Notes: generated from the sequence alone by a model not told the origin. A stretch of 35,298 nt of DNA from Clostridia bacterium (GCA_017446155.1 JAFSRI010000013.1:1-35298); one strand, 5' to 3'. Shown: positions 7,903-16,682, counted from the stretch's first letter. Numbers and translations: made by a program.

Positions 7903-8442
7903 TCAGTTGTCCCCCTCAACACCATTTATGTTGTTTTCATTGAAATTTTCAGGATAAATCAAATTTTCGCAGTTAAAAAACCAAATTATATATTGTTCGA
8001 GTTTAAATAATTCGACGTTTTCAGCATCGTCCGGAGATGTCAAATCGGTATAAGACTTAACGGCTTCTTTCCCGAAGTAAGCTCTTAACTTTTTTAAGAT
8101 TTTTAAGGCGGACGGGATATGGCTTTCGCCGTTGATAGCGTTGAGAACCGGATTTTTACTGTAACTCAATATATTCGGGTAATTGCCGAATTCACAGCTT
8201 GTTCCAAGCAAGCATTCGGACATAAAAATAGCCACTTTTGATTTATCATCACGCGACAACTTGCTTGTGGCGTTCAGATAATTATAGAAAAAATATGTTT
8301 TTTCGTAGCCGTTATATTTTTCATATACAGCTCTACCTTTATCTGACAAAAACCATTCAGCGTTCTTCGCAAATAAGAAATCATTTTTTGTTACGGAGCA
8401 TATGACCTGTACCAATTTGATCGGAGAATGAAAAAATCCCAT
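7903..8442 (-). CDS. Hypothetical protein in the SPFH operon
   Basis: A 179-residue protein I do not recognise. It is rich in aromatic residues and helices, with no signal peptide or clear membrane segment; a weakly hydrophobic patch occurs near YIIWFFNCENLIYP. AGAGGTG lies five bases before the ATG. Its stop is separated by only two bases from the next gene start (TGATTATG), so the two are coupled. It sits between a four-TM protein and the frameshifted coiled-coil protein, in the middle of the SPFH operon. Probably a soluble component of the module; no function can be assigned. Confidence 0.75.
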   Translation of the reverse strand: MGFFHSPIKLVQVICSVTKNDFLFAKNAEWFLSDKGRAVYEKYNGYEKTYFFYNYLNATSKLSRDDKSKVAIFMSECLLGTSCEFGNYPNILSYSKNPVLNAINGESHIPSALKILKKLRAYFGKEAVKSYTDLTSPDDAENVELFKLEQYIIWFFNCENLIYPENFNENNINGVEGDN

Positions 8443-8456
8443 AAAAACACCTCTTT

Positions 8457-9167
8457 TTATTTATTTTTACTTGATTGACAAATTTTGCTCCGTTTGTTCA
8501 ACAAGTTAATTATTTTATCGATTTGATTGATTATTAATTCCGCGCTGTCCTCTTGCCGGGCGATGCTTTTCAGAAATTCCGTTTCCCGCGTTATTTCATC
8601 TTCAATGCTTTTGGTCTTTTCTGAAGAAACGGGATCACTATAAACAATTTTGTCTTTAAGAGCTTTGGCGTGCTTTTTTACTTTGTCGTTGTTACATATA
8701 TCTAATATAGATGATACCTCAATACACAAATCGCTCATTGTGCTTGTTTTATATACGTCATTGTTATCAACTGTCTTAACGTAATCTCTGACGTTGTCGG
8801 CGGTAATTGTTCCGATGGAAGCCATTGCCAAAAGCAATAAAGATATTGAAAGAATTATCCAAAACGGTACACTTGTAAAATTATCTATAATGATAATTAT
8901 AATGCCGGAAGCGACTTGCAACGCCATATATATAAATCCCAGCCTGAAAACAGGGAAACCGTAATATTTACTGACCAAATCCTTTCCTTTTCCAAAAGCA
9001 TACAAACAAACAATTGCGCACAAAGCAATGGATATCAATGAAAACATAAATGCTATCCACGCAGACGTCGATTTGTTAAAAGGAATAATAAAAAACAGAG
9101 CTGTATATAAAAGCATCAATATGATATGTATCAGCAATACAGAAAATTTCCTTTTTGTTATCCTCAC
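8457..9167 (-). CDS. Four-TM membrane protein with cytoplasmic helical tail
   Basis: A 236-residue protein with four predicted membrane helices (about 8-30, 36-58, 72-95, 100-121), followed by about 115 hydrophilic, mostly helical residues likely to form a coiled coil in the cytoplasm (for example TRETEFLKSIARQEDSAELI). The start is a GTG at 9165-9167; its GGAGG lies inside the end of the SPFH gene, whose stop is three bases upstream, so the two are translationally coupled. I do not recognise the family. Tight coupling to the SPFH gene suggests it anchors or works with that protein at the membrane, as partner membrane proteins do for other SPFH/flotillin proteins. Confidence 0.78.
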   Translation of the reverse strand: MRITKRKFSVLLIHIILMLLYTALFFIIPFNKSTSAWIAFMFSLISIALCAIVCLYAFGKGKDLVSKYYGFPVFRLGFIYMALQVASGIIIIIIDNFTSVPFWIILSISLLLLAMASIGTITADNVRDYVKTVDNNDVYKTSTMSDLCIEVSSILDICNNDKVKKHAKALKDKIVYSDPVSSEKTKSIEDEITRETEFLKSIARQEDSAELIINQIDKIINLLNKRSKICQSSKNK

Positions 9168-9170
9168 GAT

Positions 9171-10976
9171 TTATTCCTCCCTTTGTTTTCCGCAATCCGG
9201 GCAGAATTTTGACGCTATATCTCGTTTGCCGCAATTCGGACAATCCCACATGCCGGTTGAAGAAACGGTTGGTTGTTCTTTTCCGCAATCAGGACAAAAG
9301 CGCGAGGTAATGCGTGATTTGCCGCAAGTACAAGTCCACGTGCCGACATCAGACGATTCGATATTGCCTTCCGTCGAATTGCCGGAGCCCATGAAATCGC
9401 TGATAATTGGCGTTATTGTTCCTTTTACTGTTTTTGCAACGCTTCCCATAGTACCAAGTCCGATGCCAAGCCCTATCATGCTTCCGATTGAACCGCCGAT
9501 TCCGCCCGCATCTCCTTGATAACCACCAGAACCTGTGCCGGGGAGACCGTTCTGCATTGCCTGAATTCCAACCTGACGCAAGGTTTCTTCTCTGTATGAA
9601 TAACTCTTGGCGCGCATTTCCTCCGCTTCGGCGAGAGCTTGTGCACTGTAAGCTTCTGCACTTGCCTGTCCTTTTAGCTTTATCGCTTCGGATTCGCCGC
9701 GAGCTTCAAGCTTTGTTGCTTCCGCTTTAGCGGAGGCCGCAATTTTGGCTTCTTCGCCAGAGCCCTGCGTGCGCAGTATTTTTCTTTGTGCTTCCGTCTG
9801 CTCCTCAACAAGAACTCTTCTTTGACGAGCCTCCGCCTCCGCTTTTAACACGCTTTCATCACGTACACGTATAATTTTTTCCGCTTCTTGTGTGCGCCAT
9901 CTTTCCACTTCATTGCTGTTGTGAATGATCACCCTTGTAAGATTGAAAAGATTTTCAGGTATCTCAAGACCGTATTCGTCAAATACGACGTTAATATCGT
10001 TTCGCAAAACATTGGAAATTACTATTTTTTTAGTTTCGATGTCTAAAACGTTTATGTTGTTTTCGATAATGATATTTGCCATCAAGTCAGACACTCGCAT
10101 TTTTACAATATCTGAAAATTTTTCACTTATATATTCGACGTCGTACGACTCTGTGTTTCCGATAAGAGATTCTTTTTTCTCACTTGCAGAAGTGCCTATT
10201 ATTTTATAAAGCAACTTTCTTGCACTTTCATTGTCGTCTTTCACTTTAAGCTCAAACGATCCGCCCATACCTATTTCAATATAAAAATCCATTCCGGGAT
10301 TACGCAATCTTAATTCCGGTATTCCCCAGCGAATTTTTAGAGGATTTGTTCTAACAAAGTATACGTTCGACGCAAACGTTACTCCATTGTTTGTCGGCAA
10401 TTTGTACAGCTCGTCTATTAGCGGTAAACGTTTCGTTTCCAGCATATAGCTGCCGGGACCGAATAAATCAAGACTTTTGCCGTCCAGGAAGAAAATCGCT
10501 TTTTGACCTTCTCTTACTACAAGCCTTGAGCCGAGACAAAAATTTTGCAGTGGATGCCGATATATGAATATATCGTTAAGGCCTTGATCCCATTCGACAA
10601 CAACGGGAACTTTGCCGTTTTTTTCTTGAAGCAAACGCGATTGAACGTTAATCTTTATATTACATTGCGGGCAAGTATATTCGGTAGCGGCTGCGTCACA
10701 TTCAAGACGTTGTTTGCACGAGGGACAAGTGAAACTTAAGATTGTGTTTGCCGAATTGATTTTTTTGTGGCAAACAGGGCATACGGCAAAACGTTCTTTG
10801 CTTTTGTCGTATATCACATCATTACCGCAATGAGGACATTTTTTGGTGACAACTTTTTCTGAATCTATCTTGATGTCATATCCGCAAGCACATTTTATTA
10901 TTTTTTTTGCAAATATTCCTGTGCTTGCTGCAACATTTCTTTTGCAAATTGGGCATTCAATATAAAAATTTGCCAT
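9171..10976 (-). CDS. SPFH-domain (flotillin-like, YdjI-type) protein with zinc ribbons at both ends
   Basis: A 601-residue protein. The ATG at 10974-10976 is chosen because GGGAGG sits just upstream; the longer frame has no ribosome binding site. N-terminal zinc ribbons use C8/C11/C29/C31, C47/C50/C66/C69 and C84/C87/C102/C105. An SPFH (band-7/flotillin) domain follows at about 125-350, then an Ala/Glu-rich prohibitin-like coiled coil (about 355-460), a Gly-rich hydrophobic stretch (480-515), and two near-identical C-terminal zinc ribbons (C549/C551/C561/C564 and C579/C582/C592/C595, both with the pattern SRFCPDCGK or SKFCPDCGK). SPFH proteins assemble into membrane-associated oligomers. The closest known type is the YdjI family, which in Bacillus works with a zinc-ribbon protein and recruits PspA in envelope stress. 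Here it is coupled to LRR and TM proteins. The role in envelope stress is inference. Confidence 0.87.
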   Translation of the reverse strand: MANFYIECPICKRNVAASTGIFAKKIIKCACGYDIKIDSEKVVTKKCPHCGNDVIYDKSKERFAVCPVCHKKINSANTILSFTCPSCKQRLECDAAATEYTCPQCNIKINVQSRLLQEKNGKVPVVVEWDQGLNDIFIYRHPLQNFCLGSRLVVREGQKAIFFLDGKSLDLFGPGSYMLETKRLPLIDELYKLPTNNGVTFASNVYFVRTNPLKIRWGIPELRLRNPGMDFYIEIGMGGSFELKVKDDNESARKLLYKIIGTSASEKKESLIGNTESYDVEYISEKFSDIVKMRVSDLMANIIIENNINVLDIETKKIVISNVLRNDINVVFDEYGLEIPENLFNLTRVIIHNSNEVERWRTQEAEKIIRVRDESVLKAEAEARQRRVLVEEQTEAQRKILRTQGSGEEAKIAASAKAEATKLEARGESEAIKLKGQASAEAYSAQALAEAEEMRAKSYSYREETLRQVGIQAMQNGLPGTGSGGYQGDAGGIGGSIGSMIGLGIGLGTMGSVAKTVKGTITPIISDFMGSGNSTEGNIESSDVGTWTCTCGKSRITSRFCPDCGKEQPTVSSTGMWDCPNCGKRDIASKFCPDCGKQREE

Positions 10977-10987
10977 AAAAAGCCTCC

Positions 10988-13984
10988 CTATTTTCTTGTC
11001 CAAATATAGATATAATAACTTGAATCGTTGATATATTTTGCGTTTTTTGTTGCATCGGAAACGTCGATTATACCGCGCCCAAAATCCCATCCGTTCGTAT
11101 TTTCAAATTGGAATTTTTTCATGCCTGTACAATAATTGAAAGCAGCTACGTTGATTTGATTTACGTTTTCGGGTATTGTAATATATTCGATCTTGGAGCA
11201 ACTGTAAAATGCCGATTTGCCTATTGAAATAAGATTTTTTGGCAAAGTTATTTTTTTGATAGACGAACATTTATAGAACGCCTCGCGTCCGATTGACGTA
11301 ATGCTGTCAGGAAGTGCAACTTCCGTTAACGAAGTGCATTCCATAAAAGTATTATTCGATATTTCTTTAACTCCATTTCCAATAATTACGTTTTTCAAAG
11401 AAGTACAACCTGAAAAAGCATATGCGCCGATAAAGCTTACGTTGTTTGGTATTGTGATTGACAACAGGCTTTTACATCCTGAAAACGCCGATGCCGATAT
11501 GGTTTTAAGACTTTGCGGCAGAGTTGCTTTTTTAAGCGATATACATCTGCAGAATGCATTCTCACCTATTTCTGACGTGCCGTTGCTCATTATAATTTCC
11601 TCAAGGCTTTCACAATCTGAGAACGCGGACGCCCCGACCAATTTTACCGTTGACGGCAAAGTGATTTTGACAAGCTTAGATTTTTTGAAATATCCGTCAG
11701 GGATGCTTTCCACGCCATTTTCAATGATTAGCTCGGTTAATCCGCATAAAACCGCATCTGCATAATAATGTTCTTTTGCATAATAGTATGCGGCATAAAT
11801 TTCAAGATAATTTGTGTCATATCGGTCATACGAATAACAGTTCAAATTTGAAAGAGATTCAAATGCTTTGGAATAATCGCCTTTGGCAGCAAAATTCCGC
11901 GCCTCGGTTTCTGCCTTTGCAATAACTTCTTTTATTTTGTTTGCGCTGTCTTTATAATCATAAATATCATAAAAAGCGTTAATGGCTTCACCATATTTGC
12001 CGCTGTTGTATAAAGAAATCGCCTCGTTGTAGCAAAGTTCTTTTATCTTAATTTGACATTTTGATATGTATTCCGCACTATCTTTGTAATATTGCAATGT
12101 ATTAAACAGTTCCAATGCTTCAAAATAATAGTTATCTTCATATAAATTCTTTGCATTTATATATTTGTTTTCGGCGTCTGTTGTCCCGTTGCTGTTTTTC
12201 CGAAGTTCTAATATAGTCTTTGCTTTTGATTGATATTCTTTAACAACGTTATTTGAATACTGTATCTGTTCAATTTGAAAAGTTGCCCAAATATCTCCGT
12301 AATTCAAATAATAAAATTCACCGGAATCGGCGTTCAGATCGACATCAAAAGACAGCTTTTTGTTTGACTTAATATCGCCGGAAAGCGTAACTCTGCTTGA
12401 CACGATGTTTTCATTTTCCAAATTATAAACGTCAAGCACACCGACAAGCGATTCTATATCAAGCAAACTGCGGTTGGCTACTTCTATTTTAAGCGCGTAC
12501 GAATTTCCTTTTTTTGCCGATATTATCATTCCGATATTGCCGATTGAATATTTTGCGTTGTCGATCATCGACACACCGAATATAAAAACTATTATTACAA
12601 TACAACTTAAAATCGCACAAATTTTGATTTTTTTGATTTTTTCTTTTTTCTGCTTCTGTTTTTTTGGCAGTTCGGCATATTTTTTTCGTTCGGTCTCGTC
12701 CGGGCATAATGATAAAAATTTATTAAATTCCCGACAATCTCCGATGTTCTTTTTGCAGTTTATTATCGTGCGAGTATCATCCGATACGGCTTCTGCTTTT
12801 GCAAGGCAAACGAGTAACCAAGCGTCACGACATTTGTTGTTAAATGATAAGACCAAGTTACACCAATAACGTGCTTCTCCGAACAACGAAGATGAAAGAA
12901 GCAATTTCGCATATCTGATCATCTCTTCTTGAAAGCACTCCGGGGCATTTTGGTGATATTCAAGCAGTCTCATCAAAAATTCGCTTATATATCTGTCGGT
13001 TTTGTCTCTTGAAACAATATATAAAATCAATTCTTCGATTTGTTTTTCGGGCTCGACGGAATATGAAAGAAGCCCTTCTAAATCTTTGATTTTTGTATCA
13101 ATAGACGTATAATACGATAGGTCGTCTTTTACCAGCTTGCGATATACGTCCGTGTTGCCTTTATCAACATCCAATATCATGATTAAATATTTTCTTGCCG
13201 TGCGTGCATCGCACGATTTTGCAAATCGAAAAAGACAGTTTATATATTTGTCTACAGCATAACTTTCCGTTGTGTTTTCAATCAAATACTCAAACGAGCG
13301 GCAAAACTTATTGGAATTAACTATTCCGTAAGCTTTTTCGACTTTTTCATTAAATTCTTGTTCAGTATATATAAGCTCATTTTTCGCGTATGGCAATACG
13401 ACGGACAGCTTATTGTAATATGAATTGTCGTTTGATGCTCCATTTTTAAGCAACAAATCGACAATGTGTTTTGCAAATTGAGGAGTGGCATTTGAAATGA
13501 TTTTGTCTACTTGAATAGCGTCATATTGTTCAAAAGCAGTATATACTTTCTTTAATAGTTCTTGTTCATTGGAGGCTTTTTTCTCACACCAAAGCCGATA
13601 CCAAAGTATTTCGGGGCATAAAGGCATTTTTGAAAGTGCCGAATTTATTTCCAACATCGCCGACTCCCATTGCGATGTGTTTAAATACGTTATGATAACT
13701 CTTAATGCTTCTTCTTTTGTTTTGTCAAAAACATTTTTGAAAATTTCCGCTTCGGAATCTTCGTGCAAATGAATTTCTTTTACCGACAATATCGAATTTG
13801 GTATTTGCGTAGCCTTTGGCGTAATTCTGCCTGTTTCAATGCGCTTTTTTTCTATTTTGTTATAAAGAAATGATATTCCTTCTTCGCTTCTATCAAGAAT
13901 CCATTTGCTGCGGCAATCTGCACAAAAATAATAGCCGTCTTTAAGTGTTAACTCCCCGCCGCATTTACAAGTGAAATTTTCCAT
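10988..13984 (-). CDS. Zinc-ribbon / TPR-like / TM / BspA-type leucine-rich repeat protein
   Basis: About 998 residues from the ATG at 13982-13984. Alternative starts at 14014 (ATG) and 14026 (TTG) are in frame and none has a good ribosome binding site; I prefer the one that begins right before the zinc ribbon. Order of parts: zinc ribbon (C6/C8/C21/C24); a long helical, TPR-like region (about 70-440); one membrane helix (about 453-473) preceded by a very basic stretch (KKQKQKKEKIKKIK); a beta-sandwich-like segment (476-586); TPR-like repeats with the YKDSA motif twice (596-716); then eight to nine LRR_5 repeats of about 23 residues (748-961) of the type ITLPxxxxxIGxxAFxxCxxL. The basic flank suggests N-terminus inside and LRRs outside. 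It is first in the operon, 11 bases before the SPFH gene. Perhaps a surface sensor linked to a cytoplasmic scaffold. Confidence 0.82.
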   Translation of the reverse strand: MENFTCKCGGELTLKDGYYFCADCRSKWILDRSEEGISFLYNKIEKKRIETGRITPKATQIPNSILSVKEIHLHEDSEAEIFKNVFDKTKEEALRVIITYLNTSQWESAMLEINSALSKMPLCPEILWYRLWCEKKASNEQELLKKVYTAFEQYDAIQVDKIISNATPQFAKHIVDLLLKNGASNDNSYYNKLSVVLPYAKNELIYTEQEFNEKVEKAYGIVNSNKFCRSFEYLIENTTESYAVDKYINCLFRFAKSCDARTARKYLIMILDVDKGNTDVYRKLVKDDLSYYTSIDTKIKDLEGLLSYSVEPEKQIEELILYIVSRDKTDRYISEFLMRLLEYHQNAPECFQEEMIRYAKLLLSSSLFGEARYWCNLVLSFNNKCRDAWLLVCLAKAEAVSDDTRTIINCKKNIGDCREFNKFLSLCPDETERKKYAELPKKQKQKKEKIKKIKICAILSCIVIIVFIFGVSMIDNAKYSIGNIGMIISAKKGNSYALKIEVANRSLLDIESLVGVLDVYNLENENIVSSRVTLSGDIKSNKKLSFDVDLNADSGEFYYLNYGDIWATFQIEQIQYSNNVVKEYQSKAKTILELRKNSNGTTDAENKYINAKNLYEDNYYFEALELFNTLQYYKDSAEYISKCQIKIKELCYNEAISLYNSGKYGEAINAFYDIYDYKDSANKIKEVIAKAETEARNFAAKGDYSKAFESLSNLNCYSYDRYDTNYLEIYAAYYYAKEHYYADAVLCGLTELIIENGVESIPDGYFKKSKLVKITLPSTVKLVGASAFSDCESLEEIIMSNGTSEIGENAFCRCISLKKATLPQSLKTISASAFSGCKSLLSITIPNNVSFIGAYAFSGCTSLKNVIIGNGVKEISNNTFMECTSLTEVALPDSITSIGREAFYKCSSIKKITLPKNLISIGKSAFYSCSKIEYITIPENVNQINVAAFNYCTGMKKFQFENTNGWDFGRGIIDVSDATKNAKYINDSSYYIYIWTRK

Positions 13985-14075
13985 ATAATTTTTTTGTTTC
14001 CAATCCTCAAACATATTAACTTGCAAAAAGTTATCCCAGCAACCGCGTTTTTTGCCGGTTTACTTATATATTAAA

Positions 14076-14104
14076 ATTTTACATGCGTAGTTTTGCAAAA
14101 TCAA
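14076..14104 (-). promoter_or_regulatory. Promoter of the six-gene SPFH/LRR operon
   Basis: On the minus strand: TTGATT (14099-14104), 17-base spacer, TAAAAT (14076-14081). It is the only good promoter seen upstream of the operon, which then runs without a clear internal terminator to 6397. Confidence 0.55.
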
Positions 14105-14132
14105 TAATGGCTGTCGTTTTGTAAAAAATACA

Positions 14133-14144
14133 CACAAATTTGTA
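14133..14144. promoter_or_regulatory. Operator-like near-palindrome upstream of the SPFH operon promoter
   Basis: CACAA-AT-TTGTA: nine of ten half-site bases match the perfect TACAA-N2-TTGTA found at 16217-16228 by the XRE-LRR gene, with the same two-base spacer. It is about 29 bases upstream of the -35 element, where an activator could bind. The region is A+T-rich, so chance is possible. Confidence 0.35.
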
Positions 14145-14146
14145 AT

Positions 14147-14174
14147 AAAAAAACCGCCTTATTCGGCGGTTTTT
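14147..14174 (-). terminator. Terminator of the XRE-LRR gene
   Basis: AAAAACCGCC (14149-14158) pairs with GGCGGTTTTT (14165-14174) around a six-base loop, with a T-run on the minus strand. It lies 13 bases after the stop of the XRE-LRR gene. Confidence 0.85.
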
Positions 14175-14186
14175 AAAAATATAAAA

Positions 14187-16133
14187 TTACTTTATATAGT
14201 TAACACTTAAAATCGTTTTGTATTTATAACTGTTTTTTATTGCGTATTTTTCGACGTATGAACCGGAAGAGCAGTATATCGTCACATCATTGCAATTCAT
14301 CAATAGCTCGCTACCTATTTTGGTAACGCTTGATGGGATGAAAAGTCTTTTAAGATTTTTACATTCACAAAAAGTATTGTCTCCGATAATTTTCAGTTTG
14401 TTTGGCAGGACTACTTCTTCAAGCGCATTGCATTTATAAAAAGCGGCGTATTCTATTTCATACAAATAATCGGGAAGCGAAATGTTTTCAAGTGAATAAC
14501 AACTCGAAAAGGCGTTATGCTCAATGCGGCTCACGAACTTTCCCATTTTCACTTTGCAAAGATTATAACAAAACGAAAACAGGCATTGCCCCAAAGTTGA
14601 GATGCCATTCCCGAGTTCGACTCTCTTGAGAGAAAAGCAATAGATAAAAGCTCCGTTGCCGAGATATGTTACGCTGTCGGGGATTTGTATATGCTCGAGA
14701 TTTGTGCATCTTGCAAAAGCTTCGAATTCTATAATTTCAACGCCATTTTGAATGATGATCGATCTTACCGTTTTATTTCCATAAAAAGCCCTTTCGGCTA
14801 TTCGTGATACAGGTTTGTCGTCAATCTTGTTTGGAACAATAATATTTTCGTCGTTGCCAATGTATTTTGTAATATGTATTTGATTATCATGCTCTTCATA
14901 TTCGAACATTTCAGCAGGTGTCGGTTTGCTTAAAGATTTGAAGCAATACCCGTTTTTTAAGCAGTATTGTTCAATATATGATCCGGATTCTCCATAAACC
15001 GTAAGTTTGTGGCATTCTCCGAAAACGTTGTTACCGATTTTCGCAACGCTTGGAGGAACTATAATTATTTTCAGGTTTGAGCAGAAGCAAAACGCGTTGT
15101 CTTCAATCAGCGTAACGCCATTCGGGATTTCAACAAAATCAAGCTCGGTACATCCGTAAAATGCATGATATTTAATCGCAGTCAAGGAGTTTGGGAGTTC
15201 TATCTCTTCAAGAGAATGACAATAGGAGAACGCGTTGTGATCTATTTGAGAAATTTTTTCGCCAATTTTTATGGTTTTTAGGTTAGTGCAACCGTCAAAA
15301 CAATATTCTCCCATAAATGTAGCACCGTCTCCGATAACAACTCTTTCGAGCTTTTCGCAGGATAATGCCAGTCCGTTGCCGATATAGTAAACGCTGTCGG
15401 GTATTTTGATATATTCAAGATTTTGACAGTCTTCGCAAATACGAAAGCCGATTCTTTTTATGCCTTCGGAAAAAGCAATATGCTTTAACGTGGCATTGTG
15501 AGCGAATGCTCCCTCGACAATCTCATATACTCGCTTGCCGTTTATCTCGGATGGTACAAGGACGGATACATCATTGCCGATATATCCCGTTATATAAATC
15601 ATGCCATCTTTTTCATCATATTCAAACATTTCAGCAGGCGTCGGTTCAGTCGGCATTTCGGGTATTACATTTTCTGTTGCCGTACTGTTCACAGTTATTG
15701 GTACATTGCCTTCGCTTGGCTTGTTGTTTTTTAAAATTATAGCAGTCAACACAATCGTCAATACGACGGCGACGACAATTATCAAAATAGCTTTGAATAC
15801 ATTTTTCTTTGCTTTCGCAGGTTTGGAGCCGTTTTTTTCTGTATTTGAAGTAACATCGGCATCGCTATCGATTTTATTTGAATAAGCGGCAATCTTCTTG
15901 TCTTGCGATATTCTTTCCGCCATCACGGCGCGGTGAAGAGCTTCCATTTCTTCGTTTGACAAATCATAAGCTTTGGATATGCTGATTTCCATATCTTCGG
16001 GTATTCTGCGGTTACCGTTTTCTATCAAATACAGATATGACGTGGATATGTATAGCTTTTTTGCCATATTTTTCGCGCTATCACCGCTGTTCATTCTTAT
16101 TATTCTGAGTATTTTTCCAAATTCGGTAAGCAT
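14187..16133 (-). CDS. Membrane-tethered XRE-family regulator with duplicated BspA-type LRR ectodomain
   Basis: A 648-residue protein. Residues 5-55 form an XRE/Cro-type helix-turn-helix (FGKILRIIRMNSGDSAKNMA ... STSYLYLIENGNRRIP). After a basic linker comes one membrane helix (112-134). The rest is an internal duplication: module 1 (about 164-400) and module 2 (about 404-641) each begin PTPAEMFEY, then a beta strand ending YIGND, then seven or so LRR_5 repeats, and each closes with a GSY-(I/V)-E-(Q/K)-Y capping motif. With the HTH inside, the LRRs would be outside the cell. ATG at 16131-16133 with GGAGG six bases upstream. It has its own promoter and terminator and is read in the same direction as the SPFH operon that follows. 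Likely a one-component sensor that controls itself and perhaps that operon; this is inferred from domains, position and shared palindromes. Confidence 0.85.
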   Translation of the reverse strand: MLTEFGKILRIIRMNSGDSAKNMAKKLYISTSYLYLIENGNRRIPEDMEISISKAYDLSNEEMEALHRAVMAERISQDKKIAAYSNKIDSDADVTSNTEKNGSKPAKAKKNVFKAILIIVVAVVLTIVLTAIILKNNKPSEGNVPITVNSTATENVIPEMPTEPTPAEMFEYDEKDGMIYITGYIGNDVSVLVPSEINGKRVYEIVEGAFAHNATLKHIAFSEGIKRIGFRICEDCQNLEYIKIPDSVYYIGNGLALSCEKLERVVIGDGATFMGEYCFDGCTNLKTIKIGEKISQIDHNAFSYCHSLEEIELPNSLTAIKYHAFYGCTELDFVEIPNGVTLIEDNAFCFCSNLKIIIVPPSVAKIGNNVFGECHKLTVYGESGSYIEQYCLKNGYCFKSLSKPTPAEMFEYEEHDNQIHITKYIGNDENIIVPNKIDDKPVSRIAERAFYGNKTVRSIIIQNGVEIIEFEAFARCTNLEHIQIPDSVTYLGNGAFIYCFSLKRVELGNGISTLGQCLFSFCYNLCKVKMGKFVSRIEHNAFSSCYSLENISLPDYLYEIEYAAFYKCNALEEVVLPNKLKIIGDNTFCECKNLKRLFIPSSVTKIGSELLMNCNDVTIYCSSGSYVEKYAIKNSYKYKTILSVNYIK

Positions 16134-16168
16134 GGAAAACCTCCGGCTGAATTAATATAAAACATTAT

Positions 16169-16180
16169 TTACAATTGTAA
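16169..16180. promoter_or_regulatory. Perfect 12-bp palindrome at the XRE-LRR start site of transcription
   Basis: TTACAATTGTAA lies directly downstream of the -10 box (16180-16185), covering the expected transcription start. This is a position where a bound repressor would block initiation. Confidence 0.5.
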
Positions 16181-16208
16181 TTATACATTTATACCAATCA
16201 AATGTCCA
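16180..16208 (-). promoter_or_regulatory. Promoter of the XRE-LRR gene
   Basis: On the minus strand: TGGACA (16203-16208), 17-base spacer, TATAAT (16180-16185). It is flanked by two palindromes (16169-16180 and 16214-16231). Confidence 0.7.
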
Positions 16209-16213
16209 TAGTA

Positions 16214-16231
16214 TTATACAACCTTGTATAA
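16214..16231. promoter_or_regulatory. Perfect inverted repeat upstream of the XRE-LRR promoter
   Basis: TTATACAA-CC-TTGTATAA, an 8-bp perfect inverted repeat with a two-base spacer, five bases upstream of the -35 box. Its shape is that of a dimeric helix-turn-helix operator. Confidence 0.55.
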
Positions 16232-16682
16232 ATTTTCGACAGAGAATTTATGCTTTGTATAGTATAGCGGCTTTTTGCAGTATGTGATATCTGCTGCGGA
16301 AGGTGCTTTTGCCGTGCAAACGAGTTCCGATATTTTCACACGGTTTTTCAGAGGTTAACCGATGATGAAAAAATTTCAGGTTGAGATACAGCAAAAAAGC
16401 TTGTTGCTCAAGATAAACGATACACTCATAAAAGCAAACTGTGAAAAAGAAACTATATATGGTAAATAGTTTAGCACATAAAATGCCAAAAGAATAAAAA
16501 ATATTCCCGAAAAGGAAAGAGATAGATGAATTAGTCGAAAAATATAATTCTTTAAGGCAATAAATTATAACAAAAAACAAGGCTTATTCGAGGCAATATT
16601 TTTTCTGAAAAGGGCAGAAACTATGCTGCCTCGATGCTATCTTTTGCCATTTAATACCAATTTTTCGGAAAAAAACAATCAC
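16232..16682. other. Gene-poor A+T-rich stretch between XRE-LRR and the GGGtGRT gene
   Basis: No convincing gene. A minus-strand open frame (16248-16580) has no ribosome binding site and an improbable composition. Short plus-strand frames (for example a 35-codon one starting at about 16361) are broken by many stops and look like decayed coding sequence at best. A 7-bp inverted repeat (CGAGGCA 16589-16595 / TGCCTCG 16627-16633) is present without an obvious role. Confidence 0.4.

Noticed and set aside
16248..16580. 110-codon minus-strand frame between the XRE-LRR and GGGtGRT genes
   Set aside because: No ribosome binding site, Phe/Tyr/Cys-rich reading typical of A+T-rich noncoding DNA.
16589..16633. 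CGAGGCA/TGCCTCG inverted repeat as a transposon end or terminator
   Set aside because: Only 7 bp with a 31-base loop, no T-run and no transposase nearby.
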